From NCBI GenBank assembly GCA_025058005.1, contig JANXDN010000017.1, forward strand, positions 1 to 7,541: a stretch of 7,541 bases of DNA. Direction: 5' to 3'. Source of the DNA: Candidatus Aenigmatarchaeota archaeon. GTDB taxonomy: Archaea > Aenigmatarchaeota > Aenigmatarchaeia > CG10238-14. The notes beneath the pieces were generated by a model that was given only the letters and a program-made list of their open reading frames with translations, was not told the origin of the DNA and made no database searches. This document shows positions 5,415 to 7,541 of the stretch, piece by piece (position 1 is the first letter of the stretch; the number at the start of each line of letters is the position of its first letter). Made by a program: the position numbers and the translations under genes.

Positions 5415-5774
5415 ATGATTCGATATGTGTCACAAGTAAAATCAAAATTGAAAATTTTTTTGAAAAAAATGATAAATTCTGTTCAAGAATCCACAAAATC
5501 TCCACTTTCTTGGTCAAATATTTTGTGGGACCCATATTTAGAAGACGATATGCCAGAAAAAAGTATGCGTTTTGCAAAAATTTTGATAGCTCTACTTTTC
5601 GTTTTTAAAATTTTAAACCTGGTTTATGTTGGTATTTGTCTAGCAATAGATGGTTTATATTCGTTATACAGATATAGGTTTGAATTAAATATAACAAAAT
5701 CGTGGAGTGAGGATTTACCAAAAATTGCAAGAATAATGTTAGGATTAATGCTTATAAGCTATAGTTTAATTTAA
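5415..5774 (+). CDS. Small membrane protein, unknown function
   Basis: I do not recognise this 119-residue protein. The N terminus (1-20) is basic and amphipathic, MIRYVSQVKSKLKIFLKKMI. A polar stretch rich in Ser, Trp and acidic residues follows (21-50; SWSNILWDPYLEDDMPEK). A long hydrophobic segment then runs over about 53-86 (FAKILIALLFVFKILNLVYVG onward), a short polar loop lies at 87-102, and a second hydrophobic helix closes the protein at 103-119. Two membrane passes are therefore likely. A TATA box lies at the right distance upstream, which favours a real gene. The frame on the other strand at 5308-5577 has no family resemblance. The last nine bases overlap the end of the convergent L10e gene. 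A perfect nine-base inverted repeat lies inside the coding sequence at 5491-5528. Existence is likely; function is unknown. Confidence 0.65.
   Translation: MIRYVSQVKSKLKIFLKKMINSVQESTKSPLSWSNILWDPYLEDDMPEKSMRFAKILIALLFVFKILNLVYVGICLAIDGLYSLYRYRFELNITKSWSEDLPKIARIMLGLMLISYSLI
5491..5528. repeat. Perfect 9-base inverted repeat inside the small membrane protein gene
   Basis: CCACAAAAT (5491-5499) is mirrored exactly by ATTTTGTGG (5520-5528) around a 20-base loop. The loop contains a further CCA/TGG pair. In RNA this would fold as a hairpin inside the mRNA. In DNA it could be a dyad binding site. Its role is unknown and chance is possible. Confidence 0.5.
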
Positions 5775-6290
5775 AAATCGAACTGTTATCTCACAAGGAG
5801 TCGGAAGTTTTGTAGAAGATCTTCTAAAAGCTTCTTTGGCTATATCCAAGTTTTCTTTATTTACTCTTATTAGCATCAGGCTTTCTCCAGCATGAATGAT
5901 AACAGCTCTTCCTTTTGGTCTTCCGAAAGCTTTTCTCATCCCCATAGAAAACCTATCTGCACCTGCACCTGTAGCAAGCGAGTGTTCCCTCAAAATTTGA
6001 TGAGGATATTTTAAGATCTTCATGAAAAATCCTTCTTTACCAAGTTTTTTTTCTATGTATTTATTTGCTACAACTCTTGCAGCCTCTATGGCGTTTTCTC
6101 TTATTTGTACAGAATTTTTCACCTTGAGTAAAACCTCGGTGTCAAATTGCTTATCTTTTGAGCCCATCTCGAATATATGTATTCTTGGATAAGGAACTCC
6201 TACAACATAACTTTTCTTCGGAACTCTTTGAGATACACGGGTCCATGGTCTTTTTATTCTTCTAACACATCTACCGGGTCGCAGTCCCAT
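5766..6290 (-). CDS. rpl10e: Large-subunit ribosomal protein L10e (uL16 family)
   Basis: L10e is the archaeal/eukaryotic counterpart of bacterial L16 and sits near the peptidyl transferase centre and the A-site tRNA. At 174 residues it has normal length. Landmarks are the basic N terminus MGLRPGRCVRRIKRPWTR (1-18), VPYPRIHIFEMG (32-43), QIRENAIEAARVVANKYIEKK (62-82), the invariant YPHQILREH (95-103), then ATGAGADRFSMGMRKAFGRPKG (106-127), the loop facing the tRNA, and FRRSSTKLPTPCEITV (155-170). The ATG is set by a strong AGGAG ribosome site five bases upstream. An AT-rich promoter region lies behind that, and the MetRS beta gene lies 107 bases upstream on the same strand. The stop overlaps the end of the convergent membrane protein gene by nine bases. 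Confidence 0.97.
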   Translation of the reverse strand: MGLRPGRCVRRIKRPWTRVSQRVPKKSYVVGVPYPRIHIFEMGSKDKQFDTEVLLKVKNSVQIRENAIEAARVVANKYIEKKLGKEGFFMKILKYPHQILREHSLATGAGADRFSMGMRKAFGRPKGRAVIIHAGESLMLIRVNKENLDIAKEAFRRSSTKLPTPCEITVRFLN

Positions 6291-6295
6291 AAAAT

Positions 6296-6301
6296 CTCCT
6301 T
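6296..6301 (-). promoter_or_regulatory. Shine-Dalgarno site of L10e
   Basis: On the minus strand AAGGAG lies five bases before the ATG at 6290 and complements the 16S rRNA 3' end. It fixes the start and is the strongest ribosome site of the minus-strand genes here. Confidence 0.8.
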
Positions 6302-6312
6302 ACTAATTAAAG

Positions 6313-6334
6313 ATTATAATTTTTAAAATTTTTC
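6313..6334 (-). promoter_or_regulatory. Candidate promoter of L10e (BRE/TATA-like)
   Basis: Reading on the minus strand, GAAA followed by AATTTTAAAAATTATAAT gives a purine-rich BRE-like element and a TATA-like run upstream of the ribosome site. It would give a very short leader containing the Shine-Dalgarno sequence. A second candidate lies further upstream, around TTGCATAAACAAAT at 6345-6358. Confidence 0.35.
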
Positions 6335-6397
6335 ACTTTAAATCATTTGTTTATGCAATTAAAAAATAAAAATTCTATTATTATGCCTCTAAAAGAA

Positions 6398-6718
6398 TTA
6401 ACTTATCTTTGTGCCGTTTTCAATAGGTTTTTCAGGTTTTATTAAAACTACATTTTCATTACTCACAGCAGCCAAAATCATTCCTTCAGAAACCTCGCCC
6501 ATTATTGTGGCGTGTTCTAAGTTTGTTACAAAAACAAATTGTTTTCCCTCCAACTCTTCAGGCTTATAATAGTTTTTTATACCTGAAACTATCTGGCGAA
6601 CCTCGCTGCCAAAATTGACCTTTAGTTTGTAAAGATTTTTAGAACCCTTTATCTCTTCTACCTTTTCTATTTCTCCCACTTTTAATTCTACTTTTTTGAA
6701 ATCTTGTAAAGAAATCAT
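6398..6718 (-). CDS. Methionyl-tRNA synthetase beta chain (stand-alone EMAPII-like tRNA-binding OB-fold)
   Basis: This protein of 106 residues is a single OB-fold tRNA-binding domain (Pfam tRNA_bind). In many archaea it forms the separate beta subunit, or detached C-terminal dimerisation domain, of methionyl-tRNA synthetase and raises its affinity for tRNA. Landmarks are DFKKVELKVGEIEKVEEI (6-23), LYKLKVNFGSEVRQIVSGIKNYY (29-51), ELEGKQFVFVTNLEHATIMGEVSEGMILAA (55-84) and the short closing strand GTKIS. The motif before the second strand reads IKGSKNLYKL instead of the usual H-P-x-A-D-x-L-Y-x-L, a modest divergence. The catalytic MetRS chain is not in the window. The start at 6718 has no ribosome site but has an AT-rich TATA-like element 27 bases upstream, so a leaderless mRNA is likely. 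A CsaA-like chaperone is the alternative, less likely because of the archaeal translation context. Confidence 0.9.
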   Translation of the reverse strand: MISLQDFKKVELKVGEIEKVEEIKGSKNLYKLKVNFGSEVRQIVSGIKNYYKPEELEGKQFVFVTNLEHATIMGEVSEGMILAAVSNENVVLIKPEKPIENGTKIS

Positions 6719-6738
6719 GAAAATACTTTGATTCCAAA

Positions 6739-6752
6739 ATATTTATTTATGC
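6739..6752 (-). promoter_or_regulatory. TATA-like element for the MetRS beta gene
   Basis: On the minus strand CATAAATAAATATT is centred about 27 bases before the ATG at 6718. It is part of a longer TTGCATAAATAAAT string that recurs upstream of L10e. With no ribosome site present, a leaderless transcript is expected. Confidence 0.45.
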
Positions 6753-6876
6753 AATATACCTCAATTACACATTTGGGTTAATGAAATTTTGTTGATGGTG
6801 CCGAATTTCTAAAATAACATTCGTCTGAAAACTGTCACCTAAAGTTATTAACTACTTGCTAAAAACTATTCCAATA

Positions 6877-6890
6877 GAAATGTTTATTAA
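6877..6890 (+). promoter_or_regulatory. BRE/TATA-like element for aIF1
   Basis: GAAATGTTTATTAA combines a purine-rich GAAA with TTTATTAA. Initiation about 25 bases downstream, near 6912-6916, would give a short leader carrying GGTGAG (6925-6930) before the ATG at 6941. A second AT-rich candidate, TTTATTAAA, lies at 6905-6913. Confidence 0.35.
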
Positions 6891-6940
6891 TCTTAAAATT
6901 TTACTTTATTAAAAACAAAACTTGGGTGAGTATACAGCAG

Positions 6941-7252
6941 ATGGTAGAAAGAATAGGTGTTTGTCCGACTTGTGGCTTGCCAACAGATATATGTACTTGC
7001 AAAATAATTGAAAGAGAAACGGCGAAAATAAAAATATATATGACAACAAGAAAATTCGGCAAACCGGTAACTTTGGTAGAAGGAATAGACGAGAATTCTG
7101 TGAAATCTGTTTTGAAAACATTAAAACAAAAACTAGCTTGTGGAGGTTCTTACAAAGATAAAAGGATAGAATTGCAGGGAAATCACGTAAAAAAGGTAAA
7201 GGAAATTTTGTTAGGTTTGGGTTTTGACAAGAATATGATAGAAGAAAGCTAA
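6941..7252 (+). CDS. sui1: Translation initiation factor aIF1 (SUI1 family)
   Basis: aIF1 binds the small ribosomal subunit and monitors start-codon selection. The gene gives 103 residues from ATG at 6941; GTG at 6926 would add five residues (MSIQQ). I prefer the ATG because the GTG overlaps a Shine-Dalgarno-like GGTGAG that would serve the ATG, although the 10-11-base gap is long. The N terminus has four cysteines, CPTCGLPTDICTC, the small putative zinc-binding knuckle typical of archaeal SUI1 proteins. The SUI1 core follows: RKFGKPVTLVEGIDE, LKTLKQKLACGGSYKDKRIELQGNHVKKVKEILLGLGF. The LACGG and IELQGNH motifs are diagnostic. The stop overlaps the convergent pcm stop by four bases. The protein call is secure and only the start is in doubt. 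Confidence 0.95.
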   Translation: MVERIGVCPTCGLPTDICTCKIIERETAKIKIYMTTRKFGKPVTLVEGIDENSVKSVLKTLKQKLACGGSYKDKRIELQGNHVKKVKEILLGLGFDKNMIEES

Positions 7253-7541
7253 ATCATAGGAACGTAGGCTACATAGGTTATAAACTTTTGTTTTATTTTG
7301 TTTTTTGATTTTTCCAACAACACAAGTTTTTGGGTGCTTTCAGGCATGCCTAAAGGAATAATAAGCTTGCCCCCATCTTTAAGTTGATTTATCAAAGCTT
7401 CGGGTACAGAAGAAGCTGCAGCTGTTACGCAAATCTTATCATAAGGGGCATAAGGTGGATAACCTTCCTTTCCGTCGCCATTTACCAAAATTATATCCTT
7501 ATATGCTGCCTTTTTCAAATTTTCTTTAGCAAACTCATATG
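7249..7541 (-). CDS. pcm: Protein-L-isoaspartate O-methyltransferase, C-terminal part (5' end outside the window)
   Basis: Pcm methylates isoaspartyl residues formed by ageing of Asp and Asn in proteins, using S-adenosylmethionine, so that they can be repaired. Only about 96 residues are visible. The frame stays open to the right edge (EFAKENLKKAAYKDI), so the gene starts beyond the window and the TTG at 7518 is not a start. Diagnostic segments are IILVNGDGKEGYPPYAPYDKI, including the N-G-D-G and Y-D-x-I parts of the cofactor-binding half, and VTAAASSVPEALINQLKDGGKLIIPLG, the family's V-T-A-A-A and P-x-x-L-x-x-Q-L-x-x-G-G signature. The end VAYVPMI matches the usual V-x-F-V-P-L tail. It converges with aIF1 and overlaps its stop by four bases. 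Confidence 0.93.
   Translation of the reverse strand, partial: YEFAKENLKKAAYKDIILVNGDGKEGYPPYAPYDKICVTAAASSVPEALINQLKDGGKLIIPLGMPESTQKLVLLEKSKNKIKQKFITYVAYVPMI

Larger units (their letters stand above)
6719..6940. other. Intergenic region between divergent MetRS beta and aIF1 genes
   Basis: This is the longest non-coding stretch in the window (about 220 bases). Its ends hold the two divergent promoters: the TATA-like element of the MetRS beta gene at 6739-6752 on the minus strand, and one for aIF1 on the plus strand. The middle (about 6760-6870) has no open frame of note and no strong hairpin or repeat. A loose C-box/D-box-like pair occurs at 6792-6828 but is not convincing. Confidence 0.6.

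Noticed and set aside
5308..5577. An 89-codon minus-strand frame opposite the small membrane protein gene.
   Set aside because: There is no promoter at a suitable distance and no recognised motif. The plus-strand frame is longer and has a well-spaced TATA box.
6792..6828. A possible C/D box RNA: TTGATGG followed by CTGA in the intergenic region.
   Set aside because: The C box lacks its final A, there is no convincing D'/C' pair, and no terminal stem is seen.
1..7541. A CRISPR array, insertion sequence, integrase site or toxin-antitoxin pair.
   Set aside because: No direct repeats with spacers, transposase motifs or terminal repeats were seen. The tRNA is intact and has no adjacent duplicated 3' end, so there is no sign of integration.

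Overview
The window is archaeal. Evidence for this is an S-layer protein of the archaeal type, peptidyl-tRNA hydrolase 2, ribosomal protein L10e, a stand-alone methionyl-tRNA synthetase beta chain, translation factor aIF1, ADP-forming acetyl-CoA synthetase and a tRNA-Gln without encoded CCA. The DNA is AT-rich and very compact. Neighbouring genes overlap or lie a few bases apart, and many starts look leaderless, with a TATA-like element about 25-30 bases upstream. The anchored hypothetical protein at 1125-1715 and the small protein at 2103-2534 resemble families I associate from memory with DPANN-type archaea. A DPANN or similar small-genome archaeon is therefore my best guess, but the window does not prove it.

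Layout. Bases 1-1059 (+) hold the C-terminal part of an S-layer protein, cut by the window edge and followed by a T-rich terminator. Bases 1125-1715 (+) encode an N-terminally anchored extracytoplasmic protein of unknown function. Two minus-strand genes follow: pth2 (1759-2100) and a 143-residue protein, possibly SecB-like (2103-2534). A 34-base divergent spacer separates them from a plus-strand run. That run contains a DJ-1/PfpI protein with its catalytic cysteine (2569-3081), a second DJ-1-like protein whose nucleophile position is glycine (3109-3639), a small winged-helix-like protein overlapping it (3636-3863), tRNA-Gln(CUG) (3887-3959), a DedA/TVP38-type membrane protein (3996-4625) and the beta subunit of ADP-forming acetyl-CoA synthetase (4631-5311). 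A small unknown membrane protein (5415-5774) converges on, and overlaps by nine bases, the ribosomal protein L10e gene (5766-6290, minus). Upstream of L10e on the same strand is the MetRS beta chain (6398-6718, minus). After a roughly 200-base spacer comes aIF1 (6941-7252, +). It overlaps by four bases the convergent, truncated pcm gene (7249-7541, minus).

How the genes fit together. Most are housekeeping genes. Translation is represented by L10e, MetRS beta, aIF1, Pth2 and tRNA-Gln. Protein repair or quality control is represented by Pcm, possibly the DJ-1 pair, and possibly the SecB-like protein. Energy metabolism is represented by AcdB, and the envelope by the S-layer and anchored proteins. 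The least ordinary unit is 2569-3863: one apparently active DJ-1 protein, one cysteine-free paralogue and a putative DNA-binding protein in one tight cluster. An enzyme, pseudoenzyme or sensor, and regulator arrangement is a plausible but untested reading.
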